From assembly GCA_029261395.1 (NCBI GenBank), contig JAJDBJ010000012.1, forward strand, positions 1-52,034: a DNA stretch of 52,034 nucleotides, given 5' to 3'. The notes beneath the pieces are model-generated. The model did no database searches and was not told where the DNA came from. It was given only the letters and a program-made list of their open reading frames with translations. Below, one piece after another: positions 26,154-33,999 of this stretch (its first letter is position 1; every line of letters begins with the position of its first letter). A program made the translations under genes and the position numbers. Source of the DNA: Nitrospinaceae bacterium (lineage in GTDB: Bacteria; Nitrospinota; Nitrospinia; Nitrospinales; Nitrospinaceae).

Positions 26154-27122
26154 TCAGTTGGGCAGGATGTGCGTTCCCGCCCTACCGGCAACCGCCTCGG
26201 CCAATTGGTTCAGATGCGCGATAACGGTTTTTTTGCCGCCGTGTTTGAGGAAATACAGGGCGGCCTCCACTTTAGGTTGCATACTGCCTGCAAGAAAATG
26301 ACCTTCCTGCAACCAGGTTTCCATTTCGGAAACGGTGGCATTTGTGATGGGTTTCTGTTCCGGTTGATTGAAATTCAGGTACACATGATCGACCTGCGTC
26401 AGAATCACCAGTGTGTCGATGCCTATCCGGGAAGCCAGCAGGGCACTGGTGCGGTCCTTGTCGATCACCGCTTCGATGCCCTCCAGTTCCCCTTTAGAGT
26501 TGCGGAATACCGGCACGCCACCGCCACCCGCGCCGATGGCGATGAGTCCCCGCTCCAGCAGGTCGTGGAAAATAGCCTGCTCGACGATCTCCAGTGGTTG
26601 TGGGGAAGGGATCATGCGCCGCCAGCCGCGTCCGGCGTCTTCTTTCAGAACCCATCCGCGTTCTTTTTTCAGACGGTCCGCCTCATCTTTTTTGTAAAAC
26701 ACGCCGATGGGTTTGGTCGGATTCTTAAAGCCGGGGTCGTTCGGGTCCACCACCACTTGTGTGATCACGGAAAACGATTTTTTATCGATGCCGTGTTGCT
26801 GGCATACGTTGTCGAATACATTTTGCAGAATGTAGCCGATCCGCCCCTGGCTGTCCGCCACGCACACGTCGAGCGTGACCTGTCGGGGAAACTCGTGCGC
26901 CGTCAGTTCCTGTTGTAGAAAAATCTGTCCGACCTGCGGTCCGTTGCCGTGGGTGAGGATAATGGTTTTGTAGCCTTCCTTCAGCAAGGGCACGAGTTGT
27001 TCCATGCTCCGTCGCGCGACGAGGAACTCCTCTTTCTGGATGGGTTTGTGGTCACCGGGAACGTTTAAAGCGTTGCCGCCGAACGCGATCAAGAGACTGG
27101 GTTTTTCTGAAGAGGTACTCAC
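26154..27122 (-). CDS. arcC: Carbamate kinase
   Basis: A 322-residue amino-acid-kinase-family enzyme. A-F-G-G-N-A-L near residue 13, T-H-G-N-G-P-Q-V-G near residue 58 and G-A-G-G-G-G-V-P-V near residue 217 are diagnostic of carbamate kinase. It transfers phosphate between ATP and carbamate, making ATP from carbamoyl phosphate or the reverse. No arginine deiminase or transcarbamylase gene lies here. Instead it follows a cPGS-like GTPase gene by three bases (stop TAA, ATT, then GTG start), so the pair is co-translated. Confidence 0.92.
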   Translation of the reverse strand: MSTSSEKPSLLIAFGGNALNVPGDHKPIQKEEFLVARRSMEQLVPLLKEGYKTIILTHGNGPQVGQIFLQQELTAHEFPRQVTLDVCVADSQGRIGYILQNVFDNVCQQHGIDKKSFSVITQVVVDPNDPGFKNPTKPIGVFYKKDEADRLKKERGWVLKEDAGRGWRRMIPSPQPLEIVEQAIFHDLLERGLIAIGAGGGGVPVFRNSKGELEGIEAVIDKDRTSALLASRIGIDTLVILTQVDHVYLNFNQPEQKPITNATVSEMETWLQEGHFLAGSMQPKVEAALYFLKHGGKKTVIAHLNQLAEAVAGRAGTHILPN

Positions 27123-27125
27123 AAT

Positions 27126-28442
27126 TTATCCGGTGAAAGGTTTGAGGACCATTTCCAGGTTGGGCGTACCGATCTCCTGCAATTCGTAGGTGACGCGTAC
27201 CGAGGGCTTTTGAATGTCGACGACGCGGGTTAGATCAATAGGCGTACCGATGATCACCAGGTCGCAGTCGACGGCGTTAATCGTTTTCTCCAGATCACGA
27301 ATTTGTTCCGGGCCGTAACCCATTGCCGGCAGAAGTACGCCCACCTTCGGGTATTTCTCAAATGTTTCCTTGATTGACCCCACCGCCCAGGGACGGGGAT
27401 CGATGACTTCCTTTGCGCCGAACTGCCAGGCGGCGACCACGCCCGCGCCGTAAGGCATCTCGCCGTGTGTCAATGTCGGGCCATCCTCGATCACCAGCAC
27501 ACGCTTGCCCTTGATCTGCTCCTGCCCTTCGACGGTGATGGGTGATGCGGCTTCGATGACCGTCGCTTTGGGATTGGTCTGCGAGATGGTGTGGCGGAGT
27601 TTATCGACCTCGGCCGCCTCCGCCGTGTCCATTTTGTTGATGATGACCACATCAGCGCGGCGCAAATTGGTTTCGCCGGGATGGTAACGCGTTTCATGTC
27701 CCGTGCGGAGGGGGTCGGTCACCACGATTTCCAGATCGGAAACGTAAAATGGAAGATCGTTGTTGCCGCCGTCCCACAGAATGATCTCCGCTTCCTGTTC
27801 GGCCTCCCGCAAAATGGCTTCGTAATCGACTCCGGCATAGACCACCCCGCCCATGGCGATGTAAGGCTCGTATTCCTCCATCTCCTCGATGGTGCAGTCG
27901 TGTTTTTTGAGATCTTCAAGAGTGGCGAAGCGTTGTGTTTTTTGTTTGGCGAGATCGCCGTAAGGCATGGCATGGCGGATGGCGACGACTTGCTTCCCGG
28001 CGGCTTTTAAAATCTGCATGACCTTGCGCGTGGTCTGGGACTTGCCGCACCCGGTGCGAATGGCGCAGATGGAAACGACAGGTTTTGTAGATTTCACCAT
28101 GGTGCTGTCGGGTCCCATCAGCCAGAAATCCGCACCTGCTGCGAGGGCAATGGATGCCTTGTGCATGACCGCTTCGTGCGTCACGTCGCTGTAGGCGAAG
28201 ATCACGCGATTGACTTGATGCTTTCGGATCAGGTCGGTTAATTCTTCTTCCGGGTGGATGGGGATGCCGTCGGGGTACAGGGCACCGGACAGGCTGGCGG
28301 GATACATTTTGTCATCGATACCGGGGATCTGTGTGGCGGTGAAGGCCACCACTTCGTATTCAGGCTGGTTCCGGAACGCTACATTGAAGTTATGGAAATC
28401 GCGTCCCGCCGCTCCCATGATGATGATTTTAACTTTAGCCAT
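27126..28442 (-). CDS. Cyclic 2,3-diphosphoglycerate synthetase-like P-loop protein
   Basis: A 438-residue cytoplasmic protein. The N-terminal Rossmann-like region (M-G-A-A-G-R-D-F-H-N-F-N) is followed by the P-loop R-T-G-C-G-K-S at about 129-135 and a V-I-I-N-K-M-D nucleotide motif near residue 290. This order matches the family annotated as cyclic 2,3-diphosphoglycerate synthetase or putative GTPase, which is widespread in bacteria that do not make the archaeal solute. The substrate is therefore uncertain. The ATG follows a strong GGAGG. The coupled carbamate kinase gene is downstream. Confidence 0.8.
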   Translation of the reverse strand: MAKVKIIIMGAAGRDFHNFNVAFRNQPEYEVVAFTATQIPGIDDKMYPASLSGALYPDGIPIHPEEELTDLIRKHQVNRVIFAYSDVTHEAVMHKASIALAAGADFWLMGPDSTMVKSTKPVVSICAIRTGCGKSQTTRKVMQILKAAGKQVVAIRHAMPYGDLAKQKTQRFATLEDLKKHDCTIEEMEEYEPYIAMGGVVYAGVDYEAILREAEQEAEIILWDGGNNDLPFYVSDLEIVVTDPLRTGHETRYHPGETNLRRADVVIINKMDTAEAAEVDKLRHTISQTNPKATVIEAASPITVEGQEQIKGKRVLVIEDGPTLTHGEMPYGAGVVAAWQFGAKEVIDPRPWAVGSIKETFEKYPKVGVLLPAMGYGPEQIRDLEKTINAVDCDLVIIGTPIDLTRVVDIQKPSVRVTYELQEIGTPNLEMVLKPFTG

Positions 28443-28573
28443 CGAGAAACCTCCGTTCGGGTTCTATTTTATACCGATTATCAAAATATGGAAGAGGCGG
28501 CCAGCGTGTCGCTGGACCCAATTTCGCTGAGACGTATCGGTGCAACTCAAGCGTTGATTTCGCACAAAGACAT

Positions 28574-29125
28574 TTATTTACCCGCATGTTCCAACAGACG
28601 AAACACTTGTTTGGCGGCGGGACTGTCCCACTGGCGTGCTCCGGAAATAAAGCCCCGCAGTTTTCCCTCCGCGTCGATCAGGTAACTGGTGGGCAGGCCG
28701 CGAATGAAATAGGCTTTCCTGGTTTTTCGTTCAGGGTCGAGCAAAATCGGAAAATTGAGGTTCAGGTTTTCCGCATACTGACTGACTTTTTTTAAGTTAG
28801 ATCGGTCGATGGATATGGCGATAACGTGAAACTCGCCGTTATTTTTGGCAGTGTCATGCAATCTCTGCATGGAAGGCATTTCCTCCTTGCAGGGTCCGCA
28901 CCAAGTGGCCCAGAAGTTGAGGAGAATCGGTTTGCCTTTGAACTGTGCGAGGCTGACCGGTTTTCCGTGAATATCTTTTAAAACGAAATCGGGTGCCGGT
29001 TTGGAGGTGCGGGGACGTGCCACCCCGAATTGTTCAAACGGATCGGCAGACGCGTTCGCAGGGGTTCCGCACAATCCCCAAAATAAAAACATCACCCATA
29101 GTTTTTTCCATTTTTTTAAATTCAT
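28574..29125 (-). CDS. TlpA/ResA-type thiol-disulfide protein
   Basis: A 183-residue thioredoxin-fold protein. The N-terminus is a signal peptide (about residues 1-25, A-N-A before S-A-D-P). W75-C-G-P-C79 is the redox motif and the later G-L-P-T-S-Y cis-Pro loop is present. TlpA/ResA proteins keep cysteines of apocytochrome c or of copper sites reduced in the periplasm. The ATG at 29125 lies one base after the stop of a cytochrome c gene, so it is the last gene of an envelope operon. Confidence 0.9.
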   Translation of the reverse strand: MNLKKWKKLWVMFLFWGLCGTPANASADPFEQFGVARPRTSKPAPDFVLKDIHGKPVSLAQFKGKPILLNFWATWCGPCKEEMPSMQRLHDTAKNNGEFHVIAISIDRSNLKKVSQYAENLNLNFPILLDPERKTRKAYFIRGLPTSYLIDAEGKLRGFISGARQWDSPAAKQVFRLLEHAGK

Positions 29126-29126
29126 A

Positions 29127-29426
29127 TCAATCCCGTCGTGCGTTTCTATGTAAATAAGCCCGGATGGTTTCCATTTCCTGCGGTTCAATCGAAAGTCCCC
29201 GGTTTTTCATATGCGTTTTCATCAGCCCCAGATAATGATCCCACTCCCGGACATTGTGTCGTCTGGGGTGCGGCCAACTGTGGCACACCGTGCATTTGTC
29301 ACGGAACAAAGTGACGTCCGATGTTCCTTCTTCGGGCAGTGATCCCGCACCGCAACTCCACAACCCCAAAGCCGCCGCAGTGAGGATCATCGCCCCTACG
29401 AAATTAAACGGAAGCCGTTTGACCAT
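29127..29426 (-). CDS. Small lipoprotein cytochrome c
   Basis: A 99-residue protein with a lipoprotein signal (lipobox L-W-S-C near residue 24) and a single haem c site C-T-V-C-H near residue 48. M60s-region M-K-T-H-M-K may supply the distal ligand. Its ATG overlaps the stop of the upstream barrel gene as TAATG. The TlpA gene begins right after it. Frame upstream of the ATG stays open but belongs to the preceding gene's antisense-free overlap, so the longer start is rejected. Confidence 0.8.
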   Translation of the reverse strand: MVKRLPFNFVGAMILTAAALGLWSCGAGSLPEEGTSDVTLFRDKCTVCHSWPHPRRHNVREWDHYLGLMKTHMKNRGLSIEPQEMETIRAYLHRNARRD

Positions 29427-30619
29427 TAAAATCCCAGCTCCTGCGGAGGTTTGATGCCCGTGTGTCGCCGACTTTGCTTGGTAGGCAGTTCGATGTACCA
29501 GGTCAGCATGACGCGGTAATCCTCTGCCATCTGGGGTCCGTTGAGGTTCTGATACAGCGGCACCGACCCGTTGAGTTCGATGATATTCAACGGCAACGGT
29601 TGCCATTGTATGCCGGCGGTGATATTCAACTGAGTGCCGCCGTAATTCGACGGATCGAACAACGGGCTGGTAAAGGGATTGGCAGGATTGAACCCCAAAT
29701 GCCCGTGACCCAACTCCCTGCCAGCGTCCGGTTCATCACTGTAGCGATCATTCCAGGTTCCGTTCAACTGAAGATGAGCGACGGATTTTTCATGGAACTG
29801 GTACATGCTGTATAAATCCAAGCGGAACTCATCCCCTTGTTGATAACCCCGGTTATTGTCATAAACCCGGGCCGTGTACAGGGAGGTGGCTCCATACCAG
29901 AACGGGTCCTGCGACCCTTGATACGTCAGCCCGATCATGGGATCAAAGGTGCCGCTCCCCAACTGCATTTTGAAGGGCAGGATCGTGCCGTTTTGACCGG
30001 GAACAGGATTGTTCGAGAACTTTTTGTCGATACTTCCTGTGGGGATGGAAACTCCGAACAGAGTTGAAACCTGATCCTTCGGTGCCAGGTGGTCATCACT
30101 ATATAAGCGGTATTTCCCGAGCAGTTGGGTATCGCCAACCCCCTTGGACTCCATGGTAAAACCCGACTCGCCGGTCGCGGCCTGCAGTCCGGCGTTGAAT
30201 TCCATCTGCATACGGTTGAACTTGAAACTCGTCATCGCCATCAATGCGAAATTGTCCGTAAACGAATACGCGCCGCTCAACATGGTCATGTGCATCTGCA
30301 TGGAGGAAGGCACCACGACGAATTTTCCCGGAGTCATCGGCGGCGCCAGCAGGGAGCCCTCACTTATGTCTGAGGTGCCATCGCGCAGGGAGCCCATCTG
30401 CATGAACATCTGACTGATCTTGAAGCGGAACTCTTTCGGTTCCGGGATGCCGCCGCCCGGTACGTTCAGCGGCATGTTGCCGCCGCAGTGGGCACAACAG
30501 AGTCCCAGGTAAGCCATCGCAAAAGAGGGCAGTAAAAGTCCTGCCAGTAGAAGCAACATCACCGTTTGCAAAGAACGTTTGAGTTTGAGAGTAAAATAAT
30601 TGGAAATAAAAAATTTCAT
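29426..30619 (-). CDS. Outer-membrane barrel, transporter-like, with N-terminal CCxxC motif
   Basis: A 397-residue secreted protein. The signal peptide (about 1-35) is followed by C-C-A-H-C-G-G-N-M-P at the mature N-terminus, a likely metal site, and several Met-rich stretches (M-Q-M-H-M-T-M, N-R-M-Q-M). The remainder is beta-rich like the 'phenol meta-pathway transporter' type of outer-membrane barrel. The ATG at 30619 starts the signal peptide; the 28 residues before it have no signal features. The Met and Cys motifs suggest copper or another soft metal, which is inference. It is co-directional with a His/Cys-rich secreted protein upstream and a cytochrome c downstream. Confidence 0.75.
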   Translation of the reverse strand: MKFFISNYFTLKLKRSLQTVMLLLLAGLLLPSFAMAYLGLCCAHCGGNMPLNVPGGGIPEPKEFRFKISQMFMQMGSLRDGTSDISEGSLLAPPMTPGKFVVVPSSMQMHMTMLSGAYSFTDNFALMAMTSFKFNRMQMEFNAGLQAATGESGFTMESKGVGDTQLLGKYRLYSDDHLAPKDQVSTLFGVSIPTGSIDKKFSNNPVPGQNGTILPFKMQLGSGTFDPMIGLTYQGSQDPFWYGATSLYTARVYDNNRGYQQGDEFRLDLYSMYQFHEKSVAHLQLNGTWNDRYSDEPDAGRELGHGHLGFNPANPFTSPLFDPSNYGGTQLNITAGIQWQPLPLNIIELNGSVPLYQNLNGPQMAEDYRVMLTWYIELPTKQSRRHTGIKPPQELGF

Positions 30620-30757
30620 GCGCCTGATTCCTAGTAAGAAAAACAGTGGAAGAATACCGAAGGCATCGCGATACTCGCCAACGTGTAAGGATTTTACAGA
30701 CACGGCGGACGATGGGCGGAGCTTCAGGTCTTGAGTTTCAAATGGGTTGGATCAGGC

Positions 30758-31162
30758 TTATTGAGGGGGCTTGTCCAGAGAGTCTGGAATGAAGGAAGGC
30801 TGAAGAAATTGCGTGGAGGTGAATACACTGTTTTTGCGATCCGGTGAAACTTTCGCAACAGATTTTAACAAAAAAAACGTTTTGGACCACGAAGTTTGAA
30901 TCTGGGTACCGGAGGGATGGTCTCCGCAGTCGGATTTGAACTGGGTTTGCGCGTTGCGGTCCTGCATCGTATGTGGACAAAACGGTATTGCGCTGTGTTT
31001 ATGTCCCTTGAGTATGCAATGAGGCGACTTCTTCGCTTTGGGTGCATCAAAGGGAGACTCGGCATGAACACCCGCGTGCGAGGTGTGCGCCACAGCACTA
31101 CCGGGGATCATGAGAAATCCAGCTAAGAGTGCCCCCAGTAAAATGATTCCAAAGCGCTTCAT
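30758..31162 (-). CDS. Small secreted His/Cys-rich protein
   Basis: A 134-residue protein with a clear signal peptide (cleavage near A-V-A, residue 25). The mature region is rich in His and Cys: A-H-T-S-H-A-G-V-H, then H-C-I-L-K-G-H-K-H and F-C-P-H, then C-G-D-H. These could bind copper, zinc or nickel. I do not recognise a named family with confidence. It is the first gene of a four-gene minus-strand set with an outer-membrane barrel, a cytochrome c and a TlpA protein. Confidence 0.7.
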   Translation of the reverse strand: MKRFGIILLGALLAGFLMIPGSAVAHTSHAGVHAESPFDAPKAKKSPHCILKGHKHSAIPFCPHTMQDRNAQTQFKSDCGDHPSGTQIQTSWSKTFFLLKSVAKVSPDRKNSVFTSTQFLQPSFIPDSLDKPPQ

Positions 31163-31273
31163 AAATGCTCAATTCCTATAGATAGATGGGCTTATCTAAT
31201 CATTTCCGTCCCAGAAAGTCAATGAGACCTTTCAGTAAGTAACTGATGAGGGTCACCCTGTATTTATTCCTGT

Positions 31274-31861
31274 TTATTTGCTGGAATTTAGCGGGAAATA
31301 CCAACGGGCAATCCGGCAGGCGAGGGCGCGGGTGGTTCGGTGAAAGAAATTTTCCGGGCCGGGGACGGGCTGGACGTGGGTGAACCGCATGCCGGCGTCA
31401 ATCGCGCCGCCGTCGGTAATGTAGTTGTCGCCGATCATGCACACCGTCGCCGGGTCGTCCAATTGCAGATATTGTTTCATGGCGATCTCGAAGCCGCGCG
31501 GGTCGGGTTTCGGTGGGACGTCGGTGACTATGGCGGCGCCTTCAAACACCCCGAAACGGTCTTCCATTGCGTTGGTGTAGATGGCCACACGCAGGCCAGC
31601 GGCGATCATTTTTGCAACATGATTCCGCACCGGTTCGGAAAATTCACGAGTGTGATGCGGCCCCAGCGTGCCGTCCGCATCCAATAGAACCCCTTTGATG
31701 CCGTCCGCCGCCAAGCGGTCGATGGGCACGTCCTCAAACCGCTGGACTGTCATGTACGTCCTCAGGCTTTTCGGCGAAAAGGGCAGGGTGAGAAACCGCC
31801 GGATCTTGACCCATTTCAGGCCTTCACGCGGGGAGACAACCGTTGGGGAGGATGTGTTCAT
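31274..31861 (-). CDS. YqeG-family HAD phosphatase
   Basis: A 195-residue cytoplasmic HAD-superfamily protein. D-A-D-G-T-L-G (HAD motif I) near residue 60 and M-I-G-D-N-Y-I-T-D-G (motif IV) near residue 141 are intact. The G-M-R-F-T-H-V-Q-P-V segment is typical of YqeG (HAD-IIIA) phosphatases, whose substrates are uncertain; eukaryotic relatives act on phosphatidylglycerophosphate. It lies downstream of the structured region 31971-32115. Confidence 0.85.
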   Translation of the reverse strand: MNTSSPTVVSPREGLKWVKIRRFLTLPFSPKSLRTYMTVQRFEDVPIDRLAADGIKGVLLDADGTLGPHHTREFSEPVRNHVAKMIAAGLRVAIYTNAMEDRFGVFEGAAIVTDVPPKPDPRGFEIAMKQYLQLDDPATVCMIGDNYITDGGAIDAGMRFTHVQPVPGPENFFHRTTRALACRIARWYFPLNSSK

Positions 31862-31970
31862 ATTAGGAGAACCTCGGGCCGGAGATCAACTGGTCCCGAT
31901 TATACCAGACCTCAACTAACTTTAGTTATTTCAATAGGTTTGATGGTGGCTGATGTCTCCCTTCCGGAAT

Positions 31971-32000
31971 AAAAAAGACAAGCTCCGAAGAGATTGCCTT
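31971..32000 (-). terminator. Rho-independent terminator with UUCG loop
   Basis: On the minus strand the arms AAGGCAATCTC and GAGCTTGTCTT pair with one mismatch and one wobble around a TTCG tetraloop closed by C-G. A run of six T residues follows. It lies about 120 bases after the pilW stop and 110 bases before the YqeG start. Confidence 0.75.
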
Positions 32001-32025
32001 TTTTTTACAAAGGAGAAAAACCTTA

Positions 32026-32074
32026 CCCGGTCCGGGAGCACAGCCCTGAAGGCCGCGTCCTTTCATGGACCGGG
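32026..32074. repeat. Three-way-junction-like inverted repeat
   Basis: CCCGGTCC (32026-32033) and GGACCGGG (32067-32074) form a perfect 8-bp outer stem. Inside are two small hairpins, GGG-CCC (32034-32046) and AAGG-CCTT (32049-32062). A further hairpin lies at 32093-32115, next to the pilW stop. Confidence 0.5.
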
Positions 32075-32117
32075 ATTGTGTTCGATAGTGAACCTCGAGT
32101 CGAACTCAAGCGAGGCT

Positions 32118-33947
32118 TTATAAAGTAGGCGGTGCGTTTTCCAGGGATAGATCGTCAAACTGGAAAGTATCATTCGTGGTTATCACCCCGAATTTTCCAC
32201 TGGTGAAGTCATTGTTGGTTCCAGTGACCTGCCACGTAGTTGGCTCGTCCGTCCCTGGAGTGCCTGGATCATTCCACCAAAATTTAGCTTTTATTTCGGT
32301 CCCCTGGACTTGAGCTTTCAAGGTATAAGGTTCGGTGTTGTCATAAGGCGATATGGATATGGGTACACTAGCGTACGGGGTATCGGTACCCGCAATCGTT
32401 CTCCCGACTTCCACTACATAGGTACCTGAACCAAAAGCAAAGTATTTGACTCTGGCCCAGTTATAATTATCCTGGTCCTGATGCCTTAAAATAATACCGT
32501 AGGATTCCTGGTCGTCGGTGAATGTCCCTGTAGGATTGCTAACATTGGTTTGGACAATATAATCCTGCCAGGGAGCGCACCCATTCACGGAGCCTACGAG
32601 TACCCCCGGTCCGGGTAGTGAAGATGTGAAATACTCCTGACCTGGAGGGATTTCAAAACCTGTTCCGAGAACCAAGTCGTCCCAGGCGATTGTTTGCGAA
32701 CCGTCAAAAGGTTCGTTGAAATTACCACCTCCAAAGGTGAATCCTACTGGTGTGGCGTTGTAGACAGGTCTCGATTCACCGGTTATGTCAATGACCTGGG
32801 CACTGGCCGATACGGTGGATGTGAGAAAAGGTGTCGAATAGTCAAAAACAACAGTGGTAGTCCTATCGCCATTGGAATCGGTGTTGGCCGTTGGCGAACC
32901 GAGTGTGATCCCCGTGCCCGTTGCAGTAAACGCCAACTCGGTAGCAGGGACCGCTTGACCATTTTTGTCTAATAGTGTGGCAGTAACTGTACCAGGGGTA
33001 GGACAATTTACGGTAGCAGGAGTGGCTACTATGTCAATATTTCCCCAAGGAGCCATGACTAGATTTCTCGGTGCCATTTGGGCGGTGAAATCGTCTCTGC
33101 TGAATAGGTCGCTGTAGGCCGTGCTCCCAGACGTTACAGCCGCAAGGCTCCCCGGCGCGTAATTGCCTGAACTGGTAACCTCTCGGGGGCTGGGATTGCG
33201 AGAGCGGGCCAGTATCTCAATTTCCACTTTTCGAATATCATTCAGCTCTGCTATCGGAATCTGAAATGTCCAGTTTCCGGAGTCAGGATTCCCGTCATTG
33301 TCCGCATCGAAGGCAATGTCTCCAATGCCGTCATCGTCCGTATCGTTCATGACTGGCAGGAGATTAGCATCGCGGTCATAATATTTAATGATCATATTAT
33401 CGATGTTCTTTGCGATTAAATTCCGCTCAATTCCGGTTCCGGTGGCATCGGGAGTTACTTTGTAAAGGTTGAAAGGAGGTCCCGACGCAGTCATTTCTAC
33501 GTTAATGAGCGGATTTTCAGTGCTCTCGATCGCGCCGTCGCCATCCACGTCAAAATAGGAAACAAATGAAAAGTTATCATTAATTGTTCCATCCCAAGTA
33601 TTGGCGATGGTGTAGGTGATGACCTCATTATTCTGAATAATAGTGTCGTTGTCGGAATCATAGACCGCCGTAATAGAATGGTCCGATGCGGATAGAAAGC
33701 GGGTGCCGCGTTTGACATTGAATCCGGCATTCTGCACGGAGCGAGCGATAAATTCAGTCGCACCCCGTCCATTGGCCTGCATGGTGTTGAGCTCGGTGTG
33801 CGTGTCAAACTCTTTCTGTTGCGATCGAAATACGTGAGCCAACAAGCCCAGAATTACCAGGGACATGAGGGATGCGATCATCAATTCTAATAAGGTAAAC
33901 CCCGCCTCATTCTTTTTCATCCGTGTCGTAAAGACTATATTTGACAT
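32118..33947 (-). CDS. pilW: PilW-like minor pilin with Ig-like and LamG-like modules
   Basis: A 609-residue prepilin. The type III signal A-G16-F-T-L-L-E followed by a hydrophobic helix is typical of PilW-like minor pilins. The middle contains several Asp-rich Ca-type loops (D-T-D-D-D-G-I-G-D, D-A-D-N-D-G-N-P-D, D-V-D-G-D-G). Around 310-385 a bacterial Ig-like domain is seen (L-L-D-K-N-G-Q-A-V-P...D-S-N-G-D-R-T-T). Residues from about 410 on resemble a concanavalin/LamG-like sugar-binding module. Ordinary PilW proteins are about 250-350 residues, so this one likely displays an adhesin at the pilus tip. It is the last gene of the minor-pilin operon. Confidence 0.82.
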   Translation of the reverse strand: MSNIVFTTRMKKNEAGFTLLELMIASLMSLVILGLLAHVFRSQQKEFDTHTELNTMQANGRGATEFIARSVQNAGFNVKRGTRFLSASDHSITAVYDSDNDTIIQNNEVITYTIANTWDGTINDNFSFVSYFDVDGDGAIESTENPLINVEMTASGPPFNLYKVTPDATGTGIERNLIAKNIDNMIIKYYDRDANLLPVMNDTDDDGIGDIAFDADNDGNPDSGNWTFQIPIAELNDIRKVEIEILARSRNPSPREVTSSGNYAPGSLAAVTSGSTAYSDLFSRDDFTAQMAPRNLVMAPWGNIDIVATPATVNCPTPGTVTATLLDKNGQAVPATELAFTATGTGITLGSPTANTDSNGDRTTTVVFDYSTPFLTSTVSASAQVIDITGESRPVYNATPVGFTFGGGNFNEPFDGSQTIAWDDLVLGTGFEIPPGQEYFTSSLPGPGVLVGSVNGCAPWQDYIVQTNVSNPTGTFTDDQESYGIILRHQDQDNYNWARVKYFAFGSGTYVVEVGRTIAGTDTPYASVPISISPYDNTEPYTLKAQVQGTEIKAKFWWNDPGTPGTDEPTTWQVTGTNNDFTSGKFGVITTNDTFQFDDLSLENAPPTL

Positions 33948-33999
33948 AATTATTCTCTTATCAATTTAAGATTAATTAAAGATCACTATTCAAGAAACT

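Noticed and set aside
26130-26918. 262-residue plus-strand frame
   Set aside because: It is the antisense shadow of carbamate kinase, whose motifs are unmistakable.
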